From Kiloniellales bacterium (GTDB taxonomy: Bacteria > Pseudomonadota > Alphaproteobacteria > Kiloniellales > JAKSDN01), in contig JAKSDN010000936.1 of assembly GCA_022360075.1 (NCBI GenBank), positions 1 through 17,801 of the forward strand: a DNA stretch of 17,801 nt, written 5' to 3'. Positions 1 through 8,233 of this stretch are shown one piece after another. Under the pieces are notes generated by a model, which saw only the letters and a list, made by a program, of their open reading frames with translations, ran no database searches and had not been told where the DNA came from. Made by a program: the position numbers and the translations under genes. Numbering within the stretch: position 1 is the first letter of the stretch; each line of letters opens with the position of its first letter.

Positions 1-69
1 GTGCGCCGGCGGGACGATCCATGTTAAACTGACGAACCCTCCAGACTGAAAAAACCAAAAAGGGCGGCG

Positions 70-240
70 ATGCACATGGACTTAGTCGACCTGATCCGCC
101 GTTCAATCGAGGAGGCGCGGGCCAAGGGACGGGACTATCTTGGCCAGAGTGAGCACGCCGTGCGGACCGTCATGAAGGTCCGTCCCGATATGACGCTATC
201 GGACGCACTCACCGCCGTGAACGTGATCAGGTCCGCCTAG
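70..240 (+). CDS. 56-aa hypothetical protein
   Basis: Open frame from ATG to TAG encoding 56 residues. An AGGG purine run sits 5 nt before the ATG, which supports this start; a second in-frame ATG lies two codons later. The product is charged and apparently helical: an acidic/basic N-terminal half (IRRSIEEARAKGRDY) and a C-terminal stretch KVRPDMTLSDALTAVNVIR. There is no signal peptide, membrane segment or cysteine. I do not recognise the family. It converges on proV, whose stop is 80 nt away, so it is probably not part of the transport operon. Codon use is GC3-rich like the neighbours, which argues for a real gene. Confidence 0.55.
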   Translation: MHMDLVDLIRRSIEEARAKGRDYLGQSEHAVRTVMKVRPDMTLSDALTAVNVIRSA

Positions 241-320
241 CGGGAGCAGGCGTCAAGACAGTTGGGCTGTCGGGTCGCGCCGGCGAAGCGGCGTGACGAA
301 ACGCGTGTCCGCGCGAAGCG

Positions 321-1451
321 CTAGGCCGAGGGCGCCGTGATGACCCGCAGCAAATCGTCCTTGGTCAGAAAGCCTATGGCGCGGTCGGCCTGATCGACGA
401 CGATCAAGGGCCCTTCGCGGCCGATCGCCTGGCCGATGACGTCCTCGACCGAGGCCCCTTGCCGGACCCGCGGCGCATCGGCGAGGCCGCCTCCCCCGAG
501 TGCCGCGATCGGCTGCATGACGCTCTCGACCGTCGCGAACTTCACCCGCGAGATGTTCTTCACGAAGTCCGCGACGTAGTCGTCGGCGGGGTTGAACACG
601 ATCTCCTGGGCCCGGCCCGACTGGACGATGCGGCCGTTCTTCATGATGGCGATGCGGTCGCCGAGCCTAATCGCCTCGTCCAGGTCGTGGGTGATGAAGA
701 TCGCGGTCTTCTCGAGGCGCTGCGAGAGCTCGAGAAAGAGATCCTGCAACTGCCGGCGGATCAGCGGGTCCAGGGCGCTGAAGGGCTCGTCCATCAGCAG
801 GATTGCCGGATCGGAAGCCAGCGCCCGGGCCAGGCCGACCCGCTGCTTCATGCCGCCGGAGAGCTGCGCCGGCGCGTGGTTCTCGTAGCCTTCGAGGTCC
901 ACCAGGGAGAGCGTGCGCTGCGCGACCTCCCAGATCCGCTCCTTCGAGAGCCCTTGGACCTGCAGGGGGAACATGACGTTTTCGCGCACCGAGCGGTGCG
1001 GCATGAGGGCCATGTGCTGAAAGACCATGCCGATCCGCGTCGCGCGCAGGCGCCTCAGCTCGGCCTCGCCGAGCGCCAGAATGTCTTCGCCCAGCACGGA
1101 GATTGTGCCGGCGGTCGGCTGGATGAGCCGATTGAGATGACGCAAGAGGGTCGACTTGCCACTGCCGGAAAGGCCCATGACGCAGAAGATCTCACCGCGC
1201 CGCACCTCGAAGGTGGCATCCGCGACACCCAGTGTGCAGCCATAGCGCTCGAGCACTTCGCTCTTCGAGAGACCGTCGCGGCGCACCGCTTCCAGCGCTT
1301 CGTCCGCCCGCGCGCCGAAGATCTTCCAGAGGCCCTCGACCGTGACGACGATCTCGGACGTCTTGGCCCCGACGGACTCGGGCGGGCTGGCGGGCGGCGC
1401 GGCCGCCACTTCCGGCTTTAGACGCGCGCTTTCCAACGGCTCAACCCTCAA
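321..1451 (-). CDS. proV: Glycine betaine/proline-type ABC transporter ATP-binding protein (ProV-like)
   Basis: ATPase of a quaternary-amine uptake transporter, which powers import through ProW at the inner membrane. All ABC motifs are visible: Walker A GLSGSGKST (about residues 93-101), Q-loop VFQ (143-145), signature LSGGMKQR (197-204), Walker B ILLMDEP (217-223) and H-loop His (about 255). After about residue 300 a C-terminal CBS-like segment follows (PLIVVDQADRAIGFLTKDDL), as in ProV/OpuAA proteins where CBS domains sense ionic strength; at 376 aa it looks somewhat shorter than ProV with a full CBS pair. The start appears to be TTG, with AAGG 6 nt upstream, and it overlaps the end of proW by 11 nt, implying translational coupling. 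It is the last gene of the proX-dehydrogenase-proW-proV cluster. Exact substrate (betaine, proline, choline, dimethylglycine) is inference. Confidence 0.93.
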   Translation of the reverse strand: MRVEPLESARLKPEVAAAPPASPPESVGAKTSEIVVTVEGLWKIFGARADEALEAVRRDGLSKSEVLERYGCTLGVADATFEVRRGEIFCVMGLSGSGKSTLLRHLNRLIQPTAGTISVLGEDILALGEAELRRLRATRIGMVFQHMALMPHRSVRENVMFPLQVQGLSKERIWEVAQRTLSLVDLEGYENHAPAQLSGGMKQRVGLARALASDPAILLMDEPFSALDPLIRRQLQDLFLELSQRLEKTAIFITHDLDEAIRLGDRIAIMKNGRIVQSGRAQEIVFNPADDYVADFVKNISRVKFATVESVMQPIAALGGGGLADAPRVRQGASVEDVIGQAIGREGPLIVVDQADRAIGFLTKDDLLRVITAPSA

Positions 1452-2991
1452 TCCTCACCTTGCGCCTGCCCTGAACGATCCGGTCCAGCACCATCGCACA
1501 GAACAGGATCGCGAGCCCGGAGAGAATGCCGGAGCCCGTGGCCGCGTATTGCAGGGCCTGCAGGACGTCCTCGCCGAGGCCCTTGGCGCCGATCAGGGAG
1601 GCGATCACCACCATGCCGAGGCTCATCAGGATGGTCTGGTTGATCCCGGTCATGATCGACGGCGCGGCAAGCGGCAGATCGACCTGAAAGAGCAGACGGG
1701 CTTCCGAGGCGCCGAAGGCGCGCGCCGCCTCGCGCACGTCCTCGGGCACGGACTGCAGGCCGAGCGCGGTCAGGCGGATCACCGGCGGCATGCCGAAGAA
1801 CAGCGTCGCGATGACGCCCGGCGGCTTGCCGATGCCAAAAAGCGCGATCACTGGTATCAGGTAGACGAAGGCCGGCATGGTCTGCATGAAATCGAGCACC
1901 GGCCGCACCGCGGCGTAGAAGCCGGGACGGCGCGCGCAGAGGATGCCGATCGGAATGCCGAGCGCAATAGCGATCAGGGCCGCCGCGCCAAGCAGCGCGA
2001 CCGTGCGCAGGCTCTGCTCCCAGAAGCCGAAGAGCCCGAGATAGGCCATGGCGGCAGCCGAGAAGATCGCGACGCGCGCGCCGGCCGCCAGAAAAGCCAG
2101 GGTCACGATGAAAAGCATGGTCACCGGCCAGGGCATGGCCAGAAGGCCGCTCTCGATCGCGTCGAGCAGCGAGCGGATCGACCAGGTCACGGCGCCGAAG
2201 AACCAGCCGCCGCCCTCTGTCAGGAGCACGAAGAAGCGGTCGAGGCCGGCCGCCGTCGTGCTGCGCCACAATTGATTTGCCGGGAAGCTCTCGAGCCATC
2301 CCACCGGCTCGCTCGCCGTCACGGCGATGCCGGTCGAGACCAGGACGACGGCGAACATCACGCCAACCACGCCCGCCGCGGGAAACGAAAGGGCGCAGCC
2401 TTCGGCCCGCGCGTTGCGCCAGCGGGTGTAGCGCCGCTCCAGCACCCGGTCGGCGGCCAGGCCCTGCGCGAGCTTGACGAGGACGAGGGCGATCAGCCCG
2501 GTCACGACCACCGTGACGCCCTGGGCCGCCGCCGCCTCGGACGCTGCCTGGGCCCGCTCGGCGATCTTGGCCAGATTGTCGGCGCTCTTCAGCAGCGCCT
2601 CGGCGTTCGACGCCCCCGCGGCCAGGGCCTCCTCGCCCTCGACCCGGCGCGCGGCGCTGCGCGCGGCCAGCGCCGCCGCCTTTGCCGCCTCCGCCGCGCC
2701 CAGGTCGCCGAACAGGCCCTTCGCGATACGGCTGAAGGCGAAGAGCTCGGCGATCGCCGCGATCAGCGCCCAGCCCCAGAGCCGCCGCGCGCCCCACCAG
2801 ATCGTGCCGAAGACAGCCGCGGCGAGATTGAAGGGAAGCCCCTTCGACGTTTCGCCGAGGCGCCGGAAGGCCGCGCGGTAGTGCGCGGAACCGGCGCCGA
2901 CGAAATCCTCGACGGCGTCGTAGAAGCCGTCCGTGTCAGCCGCAGTGCCTCGGGCTGAACCCTCGGCCCGCGCAAGCCTCGCCGTGCTCAT
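1441..2991 (-). CDS. proW: Glycine betaine/proline-type ABC transporter permease (ProW-like) with extended N-terminus
   Basis: Inner-membrane permease of the betaine-type transporter. The C-terminal ~230 residues form a standard BPD-type permease with several membrane helices and the EAA coupling loop (SVPEDVREAARAFGASEARL), which docks on ProV. At 516 aa it is much longer than a minimal permease. The N-terminus resembles DUF2628 (ETSKGLPFNLAAAVFGTIWW, about residues 48-67), followed by a hydrophobic helix, an Ala/Glu/Arg-rich likely coiled coil (about 95-155), and more membrane segments before the permease core. The ATG has GGGGAAGG just upstream. It begins 21 nt after the dehydrogenase stop and its end overlaps proV, so all three are probably one transcript. 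Assignment of the core is firm; the DUF2628 resemblance is by eye. Confidence 0.9.
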   Translation of the reverse strand: MSTARLARAEGSARGTAADTDGFYDAVEDFVGAGSAHYRAAFRRLGETSKGLPFNLAAAVFGTIWWGARRLWGWALIAAIAELFAFSRIAKGLFGDLGAAEAAKAAALAARSAARRVEGEEALAAGASNAEALLKSADNLAKIAERAQAASEAAAAQGVTVVVTGLIALVLVKLAQGLAADRVLERRYTRWRNARAEGCALSFPAAGVVGVMFAVVLVSTGIAVTASEPVGWLESFPANQLWRSTTAAGLDRFFVLLTEGGGWFFGAVTWSIRSLLDAIESGLLAMPWPVTMLFIVTLAFLAAGARVAIFSAAAMAYLGLFGFWEQSLRTVALLGAAALIAIALGIPIGILCARRPGFYAAVRPVLDFMQTMPAFVYLIPVIALFGIGKPPGVIATLFFGMPPVIRLTALGLQSVPEDVREAARAFGASEARLLFQVDLPLAAPSIMTGINQTILMSLGMVVIASLIGAKGLGEDVLQALQYAATGSGILSGLAILFCAMVLDRIVQGRRKVRIEG

Positions 2992-3012
2992 GGCCTTCCC
3001 CCGCTTCGAACG

Positions 3013-5499
3013 TCACGGTACCGACTCTAACGCAGGCGGCACCGTCTCGCTGGCTTGGCGAAGGGGCCCCTCTCCCACGAGGCGGTCGAGACGCGCCGCC
3101 ACCCGGCGTCCGGCCACGACGATCTCATAGTTGCCTTCGCCGAAGTCGGTTGTCGCCGCCCCGGGCGTGCAAGCGACATAGCCGAGGCCGATGGCACCCG
3201 AGGACACCAGAGCATAGGCCGCCTGATCGATCGCGCCGACCGGCTCGCCGTCGCGCAGGATCGGTTCGTGGCCGAGCAAGACGACCTCCGGGTCCTCGAG
3301 GACAAAGGCCGCGAGCCGCCGGGTCACGCCCTCGATATGCTGCCGCTCGCAGACCGCGCGCCCCACGAAGTCGCGCCTCCCGGATAGATCGACGAACGAC
3401 ACGAGCCCCGCCTCGATCGGCGTGACCTCGGTCGTCAACGCCTGCGACCACAGCGGCCGGCCGGCCAGCGTGATCAGACTTTGCTGCGCATGCCGCCCCA
3501 AGAGCCGAGGGTCGCGATCCGAGCCGGCGTCGCGCAGGGTCTCGAACAGGGCGCCGGCGAACTCGCTCGGCACGACCGCGCTCCAGGCCGGCACGCCGTA
3601 GCGAGGCTCGCGCAGCAGCAGCGCCGTGATGCAACCGATCTCGGCGGCCGGATCGCAGTCGCCAGATCCAGCTTCACGCCAGCCGGCGCCGGCCAGCGTC
3701 GCGCCCGCCTCCGGACCGACGACGTCGACGACGGCAAAGGCGGAGGTGACGTCGACGACCGAAACGTCGGTGCGGCCCGCGAGACGCCGCCGCAGGAGAT
3801 CGAGGCACCAGGTCTGCGTCGGCGCTTCGGACAGCAGCAGGAACGCATCGGCCTCTTGGCGCGCCAGCGTCACGAAGGCCTCGATCCCGCCCCGGTCATC
3901 GAGCAAAGGGGTCAAGACCTGACTGCCGACCGCCACGGCCGGGTCGTTCGCACAGATGGCGGACAGCGCGGACTCGGCACCCGCGCCGGTGACCAGGAGC
4001 TTCGCCATGGGACTGCGGTCCGCCAGGGCGACAGCCGCCATGGCGGCGCGCGCCTCCGCCCGCGCGTGGGGGAACCACGCCGGACGTTCGAAGCTGTAGT
4101 GATGCTTGGGCTCGACGCCTGGCGGCGCGAACCAGTCGGCGACCTCCCAGCCGGCGACGCAGCCGAAGCAGGCCCCGGCGGCGCGCAGCGGCTCGTGCAG
4201 CGGCGAGCGCCGGATACCCCTCGCGCTCTCGTACTGCCGGTGCGGCCAGTTCATGGCGAAGAGCATGCCCTGCGCCTCGGTCGCGCGCTGCTCCAGATAG
4301 CGCGGGTTGGACTGGAACGGCATCATACGGCGCACGTCGACTTCCCAGAGATCGTCGGCGGGACGCCCCTCGAGGAGCCATTGCGCCAAGGCGCGGCCGG
4401 CGCCGCCGGACGAGCCGATGCCGACGCCGGAGAAACCCGCGGCGACGAAGTAGTTCTCGAAGCCCGGCAGCGGGCCCAGCATGTAGCGCGTGTCCGGCGT
4501 GACCGATTCCGGCCCGCAGAGGAACAGGCGGATACCGACCTCCCGGAGCAGCGGTACGCGCCGCATCGCATCCTCGATGTAGGGCGCGGCATCGTCCCAG
4601 TCGGGCGGAAGCGGCTCGAAGGCGAAGTCTTCCGGCACGCCCTCCGTGCCGAAGAGCTTCGCCAGCCGCTCGTTGAAGCCGAAGGAGAACTGACGCGCGT
4701 CCTCGCGCACGGTCAGCGTCATGTCCGGGTCGCGCAGGATCGGCATCCCTTCGGGAAGATCCTCGATGAACTCGGTCACGAGGTAGTTGTGCTCGACGCC
4801 CTGCAATGGCAGGTGCGCGCCCTTCTCGCGGACGAAGTCGCGGCCCCAGAGGCCGGTGCAGTTCACCACCTGCTCGCAGGCGATCCGGCCCGCGCTGGTC
4901 TCCACGGCGACGACCCGGCCCTCGCGCAGGTCGAGGTCCGTGACCGCGACGTTCTCGACGATGCGCGCGCCGCCGTTGCGCGCCCCGGTCACCAGAGCCT
5001 GGGTGAGGTCCATCGGGTTGCACTGCCCCTCGGTCGGCAGATGAATGCCGCCGATCAAGCCATCACTGTCCATCAGCGGCCAAAGCCGCTTGGCCTCGGC
5101 CGCGTCGATCTCGTGAACCTCGAGGCCGACGGAACCTCCGACATCGGCGACCCGCCGGAACTGGGTCATGCGCGCGGGATCGCTGGTGACGTTAACGGAG
5201 CCGCGCGCCGCGTAGCCGGTCGACTTGCCGGTCTCGCGCTCGAGCTCGGGCAGCAGACGTGCGGTCTCCTGCGCCAGGCGGGTCAGCGTCGGCCCCGCGC
5301 GCAGCAGGCCGACGACGCCGAGCGAGTGCCAGCTTGTCCCGCAGGCGACCGACTGGCGCTCGAGCAAGACTACGTCGCGGCAGCCCATCTTGGTCAGGTG
5401 ATAGGCCACGCTGCAGCCGATGACGCCGGCGCCGATGACGATGACCTGCGCCTGCGAAGGCAGCGGCTTGCCGCCCGTCTCGCGGTTCGCGACGACCAT
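3013..5499 (-). CDS. FAD-dependent dimethylglycine/sarcosine dehydrogenase-like protein with GcvT-type folate domain
   Basis: Two-part flavoprotein of 828 aa, the usual size for dimethylglycine and sarcosine dehydrogenases. The N-terminal half is a DAO-type oxidoreductase: dinucleotide motif IGAGVIG (about residues 22-28), the ribose-binding Glu in VLLE (47), and CGTSWHSLG with His58, matching the position of the histidine that covalently holds FAD in DMGDH/SARDH. From about residue 420 a GcvT/aminomethyltransferase-like half follows, which in this family binds tetrahydrofolate and captures the oxidised methyl group. The open frame extends to a TTG at 5511, but I chose ATG at 5499 because GGGA lies 6 nt upstream while the TTG has no spaced Shine-Dalgarno. 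It sits inside a betaine transporter operon, which fits oxidation of an imported N-methylated glycine. DMGDH, SARDH and related family members cannot be told apart here. Confidence 0.88.
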   Translation of the reverse strand: MVVANRETGGKPLPSQAQVIVIGAGVIGCSVAYHLTKMGCRDVVLLERQSVACGTSWHSLGVVGLLRAGPTLTRLAQETARLLPELERETGKSTGYAARGSVNVTSDPARMTQFRRVADVGGSVGLEVHEIDAAEAKRLWPLMDSDGLIGGIHLPTEGQCNPMDLTQALVTGARNGGARIVENVAVTDLDLREGRVVAVETSAGRIACEQVVNCTGLWGRDFVREKGAHLPLQGVEHNYLVTEFIEDLPEGMPILRDPDMTLTVREDARQFSFGFNERLAKLFGTEGVPEDFAFEPLPPDWDDAAPYIEDAMRRVPLLREVGIRLFLCGPESVTPDTRYMLGPLPGFENYFVAAGFSGVGIGSSGGAGRALAQWLLEGRPADDLWEVDVRRMMPFQSNPRYLEQRATEAQGMLFAMNWPHRQYESARGIRRSPLHEPLRAAGACFGCVAGWEVADWFAPPGVEPKHHYSFERPAWFPHARAEARAAMAAVALADRSPMAKLLVTGAGAESALSAICANDPAVAVGSQVLTPLLDDRGGIEAFVTLARQEADAFLLLSEAPTQTWCLDLLRRRLAGRTDVSVVDVTSAFAVVDVVGPEAGATLAGAGWREAGSGDCDPAAEIGCITALLLREPRYGVPAWSAVVPSEFAGALFETLRDAGSDRDPRLLGRHAQQSLITLAGRPLWSQALTTEVTPIEAGLVSFVDLSGRRDFVGRAVCERQHIEGVTRRLAAFVLEDPEVVLLGHEPILRDGEPVGAIDQAAYALVSSGAIGLGYVACTPGAATTDFGEGNYEIVVAGRRVAARLDRLVGEGPLRQASETVPPALESVP

Positions 5500-5590
5500 G
5501 TTCAGTCCCAACCTTGGGGCAAAAGAAGAGCCACCCCCGGCACGTCAGGGCGCGCCATGGAGCCGTTGCATCTCTGTCGTCTTTGCGGAG

Positions 5591-5616
5591 AGGAGCCGGT
5601 GTGCTCACCGGCTCCT
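5591..5616 (-). terminator. Strong hairpin between proX and the dehydrogenase gene (attenuator or mRNA-stabilising stem)
   Basis: Perfect 11-bp inverted repeat AGGAGCCGGTG / CACCGGCTCCT around a 4-nt loop. In the minus-strand transcript no U tract follows, so it is not a canonical intrinsic terminator. Its place after the binding-protein gene and before the enzyme gene suits a 3'-end stabilising or partial-termination stem, which would keep proX mRNA more abundant than the downstream genes. That role is inference. Confidence 0.5.
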
Positions 5617-5646
5617 TTCGCCGTACCTATCCTTGCGGCCTGGCGA

Positions 5647-6600
5647 CTAGAAGCCGAGCCAGGCGTTGACGCGGTCCGCGTTGGCGGCCATCCACTCGTC
5701 GACCACCTCTTCCGGGTCGTGCTTGAGCTCGATGATCTTGAAGTTCCAGTCGTTGATCATCTCCGTATCGAGCTGGATGCCACGCAGGATCTCGACCGCA
5801 CGCGGATGGGAGTCGTTGAGGCGCGTGGCGTAAGCGATTTGAATCTCGATCGGCGGGTAGGCGACTTCGATGTTGGACTTGGACAGCCAGTTCGGATCTT
5901 CGGTCGGCTGCACCATGGTCCACTTCGCTTCATCGTAGACGGGCTCCTCGAGCTGCACCAAGTCGGCGAGCTGGAACATCATGTGCGGCGCGAAACAGAG
6001 CGTCGCGAAGTAGGAACCGGAGCTATTAGCCTCCTTGATGCGCGCAATGGCGAGGCTTTCATCCATCTCTAGTATCTCAAAGGTCTCGCCGACGCCATAG
6101 CTGGTGAGGCGGACCGTGTCGATCGCGGTGCCGGCCCAGCCGCTCGCGCCGACCCAGACCTCGCCCTTGCCGTCGCCGTTCGTATCGAACTTCTTGGCGA
6201 TGTCGGGATCCGTCAGGTCGTAGATGTTCTTGACCCCCAGATCCTCGGCCGTCTTCCGCGTCACGCAAAAGCCGGCGAAGCCGTCGTAAGAGTTATCCGA
6301 CAGCGCCACGGTCTTCTTGTTGTCGACGTACTCGCCGGTCAGGTTCTTCTGGTTCGGGAGCCAGACATCCGGGTGGATGTCCATGTCGCCGCTGTCCATG
6401 GCCTTGAAGATCACCGGGTTGGTCGAGGCGATCCGCTCGACCTCGGCACCGGTCTCCTGCTCCACCAGCTTGTCGATCATGTAGCTGATCGCCTCGGCGG
6501 CCGCCCAGTTGGGCACGCCGATGCGGATATCGGCTGCCGTCGCCGGCGCGCTGAGCAACGCCGCGACTGCGGCACCCGCCAAAACCTTCGCGTAAGTCAT
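5647..6600 (-). CDS. proX: Glycine betaine-type ABC transporter substrate-binding protein (ProX/OpuAC family)
   Basis: Periplasmic binding protein that delivers the substrate to ProW/ProV. It has a Sec signal peptide (MTYAKVLAGAAVAALL then APATA-AD, cleavage near residue 22) and 317 residues overall, normal for the family. OpuAC-type features include IRIGVPNWAAAEAISYMI at the mature N-terminus, the stretch DIHPDVWLPNQ (about 74-84) and several Trp/Tyr/Phe residues that could form the aromatic cage for a quaternary amine. A loop DTNGDGKGEVWVG (139-151) has the spacing of a calcium-binding EF-hand-like loop. The ATG has GGGGAGG 7 nt upstream. It is first in the cluster and divergent from the LysR gene, so is the likely target of that regulator. 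The ligand is not provable from sequence alone. Confidence 0.93.
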   Translation of the reverse strand: MTYAKVLAGAAVAALLSAPATAADIRIGVPNWAAAEAISYMIDKLVEQETGAEVERIASTNPVIFKAMDSGDMDIHPDVWLPNQKNLTGEYVDNKKTVALSDNSYDGFAGFCVTRKTAEDLGVKNIYDLTDPDIAKKFDTNGDGKGEVWVGASGWAGTAIDTVRLTSYGVGETFEILEMDESLAIARIKEANSSGSYFATLCFAPHMMFQLADLVQLEEPVYDEAKWTMVQPTEDPNWLSKSNIEVAYPPIEIQIAYATRLNDSHPRAVEILRGIQLDTEMINDWNFKIIELKHDPEEVVDEWMAANADRVNAWLGF

Positions 6601-6671
6601 CGTTAGGCCTCCCCATGCTAGGCAAGGACGTCGAGGTCACACCCCCGTCGTCGCTCTGATCGGAATGCATT

Positions 6672-6739
6672 CTTATGGCCGAAAGCCTAGGCAGGGCCTC
6701 CGAGAGCGTCCAATGCCGTATCCTTATGGCGCGATGCCT
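6672..6739. promoter_or_regulatory. Twin CTTATGGC-N5-GCCT elements in the proX/LysR intergenic region (putative operator)
   Basis: Two direct copies of CTTATGGC-N5-GCCT lie at 6672-6688 and 6723-6739, 51 bp apart, about five helical turns, so on the same face of the DNA. Each contains an interrupted dyad GGC-N5-GCC, and both are preceded by AATGC a few bases upstream. They lie between divergent proX and the LysR gene, where LysR-type activators typically bind paired sites and control both genes. Binding by the encoded regulator is inference. Confidence 0.5.
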
Positions 6740-6819
6740 CCCTTGATCGGCCTACACGGCAGGATTAGCCTCCTGGCGGCGCTTCGGTTTTCGTGACGGA
6801 GCTCCGCCAGGACGAGGTC

Positions 6820-7809
6820 ATGAAGAAACCAACCCCGCGGCAAACGGGCGGGAGCCAAGAAACGTCGGCGTCAGCCCCGATGCCCGATGGCTCGAGGACG
6901 AGAGCGACGCGCTGGAACCTGCGTCAGATCCAGTGCTTCGTCGCCTTGGCCGATATGCTGCATTTCGGCCGGGCGGCCGAGAGGATGCACATGACGCAGC
7001 CGGCCTTCAGCCGTCAGATCAAGCATCTCGAGGAAGGTTTGGGGTTCCGGCTGGTCGACCGCGACAGCCAGAAGGTCAAGCTCACGCCGGCCGGCGAGGC
7101 CTTCGTGCAAGGAAGCGGCGAGGCGCTGACCGTGCTCGACAATGCGGTCACGCGGGCGTCGCTCTTCGATCAGGGGCTCGCCGGCACCATCCGGATCGGC
7201 TACACGGACTTTGCGATCAGCTCCGCCCTGCCCCAACTGCTGCGCGGCTTCAAGCAGGCCTATCCGGAGGTCGTGCTCGAGCCGTTCCAGGGCTCGACGC
7301 GCGACTTACTGACTAAGCTCCGGGAACGGCGTCTCGACATCGCCTTCGCCACCGGGCCGATCTTCGAAGAGGGCCTCGCCTCGGCCCAGGTCACGCGCAA
7401 CAAGCTCCTCGTGGTGCTCTACGAATCCCATCCTCTCGCCGCGAAGCCGGCGATCAGCCTGAGCGATCTCGCCGGCGAGGACTTCGTGTTCGGCAATCCC
7501 GCGCTTTGGCAGCACTTCCTGCGCCACATCGATCGCGTGTTCGACCAGGCGCAGTTCCAACCTCATGTCGCGGAAACAGCCTTCAACAGCGAGGGCCTGT
7601 TCGGCTTGGTCGCCGGTCAGTTCGGGATCACGCTCTATCCCGACTGCGTCCTGAACTACCACCGCCTCGGCCTGGTCTTCCGGCCCTTGTCCGACCTGGA
7701 GACGGCCATCCCGACCGATGCCGTCTGGCGCAAAGACGACCCGTCGCAGATCCTGCGGAACTTCCGCCGCGTTCTGAACGTCAAGCCCGGACCGCGCGGC
7801 CGCACATAG
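6820..7809 (+). CDS. LysR-family transcriptional regulator
   Basis: DNA-binding regulator divergent from proX and therefore the likely controller of the transport/dehydrogenase cluster. The N-terminal winged HTH is clear (RQIQCFVALADMLHFGRAAE, then MTQPAFSRQIKHLEEGLG, with LTPAGEAF closing the domain). The rest is a LysR substrate-binding domain starting around GTIRIGYTDFA. I chose ATG 6820 because GAGG lies just upstream (AGGACGAGG); the frame stays open to a GTG at 6793. The product is 329 aa, slightly long because of a ~30-residue polar leader before the HTH. The effector may be the imported betaine or a catabolite, but nothing in the sequence proves this. It converges on the next minus-strand gene with only 17 nt between stops. 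Confidence 0.9.
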   Translation: MKKPTPRQTGGSQETSASAPMPDGSRTRATRWNLRQIQCFVALADMLHFGRAAERMHMTQPAFSRQIKHLEEGLGFRLVDRDSQKVKLTPAGEAFVQGSGEALTVLDNAVTRASLFDQGLAGTIRIGYTDFAISSALPQLLRGFKQAYPEVVLEPFQGSTRDLLTKLRERRLDIAFATGPIFEEGLASAQVTRNKLLVVLYESHPLAAKPAISLSDLAGEDFVFGNPALWQHFLRHIDRVFDQAQFQPHVAETAFNSEGLFGLVAGQFGITLYPDCVLNYHRLGLVFRPLSDLETAIPTDAVWRKDDPSQILRNFRRVLNVKPGPRGRT

Positions 7810-7826
7810 CCCGCAGGAGCAGGCAA

Positions 7827-8108
7827 TCAGCGGTCGCTCGGTGCCGCCGCTTCCGGGTTCGAGGGGTCGAAGATGACGGTGGTCTCGGGCTTCACGAGCT
7901 CCCTCACCTCGGCGAGCAGCTCGCCGACGCGATGCAGCTCGGCGTCGCCGCCGCTCTCGCGGCGGTTGGCTGCCAGGACCTCGACCGCATCGCAGAGCAG
8001 ATTGATCGCCTGCCGCTCCGGCGTGGTCACCGACTTCTCGACCGTCCAAGGCATCGGCCCGGCTTTGACTTCTTCGTCGTCCGGATGGATGTAGTGGGTT
8101 TCGCCCAT
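7827..8108 (-). CDS. 93-aa hypothetical protein
   Basis: Small acidic protein of unknown function. ATG 8108 is chosen because AAGGAG lies 8 nt upstream; the frame extends further to 8132 but that longer start lacks a ribosome site. The protein starts GETHYIHPDDEE and has a predicted helical middle (TTPERQAINLLCDAVEVLAA) and a second helix (AELHRVGELLAEVREL), ending in a disordered Pro/Ala tail. No membrane segment, signal or catalytic motif is seen. It is flanked upstream by a terminator, so it is probably transcribed on its own or by read-through from the 30-aa gene. I do not recognise a named family. Confidence 0.72.
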   Translation of the reverse strand: MGETHYIHPDDEEVKAGPMPWTVEKSVTTPERQAINLLCDAVEVLAANRRESGGDAELHRVGELLAEVRELVKPETTVIFDPSNPEAAAPSDR

Positions 8109-8154
8109 CTGCGTCGCTCCTTCTCGACCCAAGCTTTTCGACCCGGTCGCTCGT

Positions 8155-8194
8155 CAACTTAAGAAGGCGCTGGAAGGCGTGCCCTTCCAGCGCC
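8155..8194 (-). terminator. Intrinsic terminator downstream of the 30-aa gene
   Basis: A perfect 12-bp stem, GGCGCTGGAAGG (8166-8177) and CCTTCCAGCGCC (8183-8194), has a 5-nt loop. On the minus strand it is followed by TTCTTAAGTT, a T-rich tail. It lies 39 nt after the stop of the 30-aa gene and before the 93-aa gene, which isolates the small gene as its own unit. Confidence 0.7.
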
Positions 8195-8233
8195 AGCGGA
8201 CCGTTTCTTAGCGCGTCCCGTACGCGTCCGTCA

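Noticed and set aside
274..297. GTCGCGCCG / CGGCGTGAC hairpin between the 56-aa gene and proV
   Set aside because: Contains a wobble or mismatch and no T tract on either side; not enough to call a terminator.
1342..2958. Long plus-strand open frame opposite proW
   Set aside because: Low-complexity Arg/His/Gln-rich product with no domain; it is the antisense of a GC-rich real gene with ProW motifs.
3481..6072. 863-codon plus-strand open frame opposite the dehydrogenase and proX
   Set aside because: It spans two well-supported minus-strand genes and their intergenic hairpin; composition is that of a GC-rich antisense frame.
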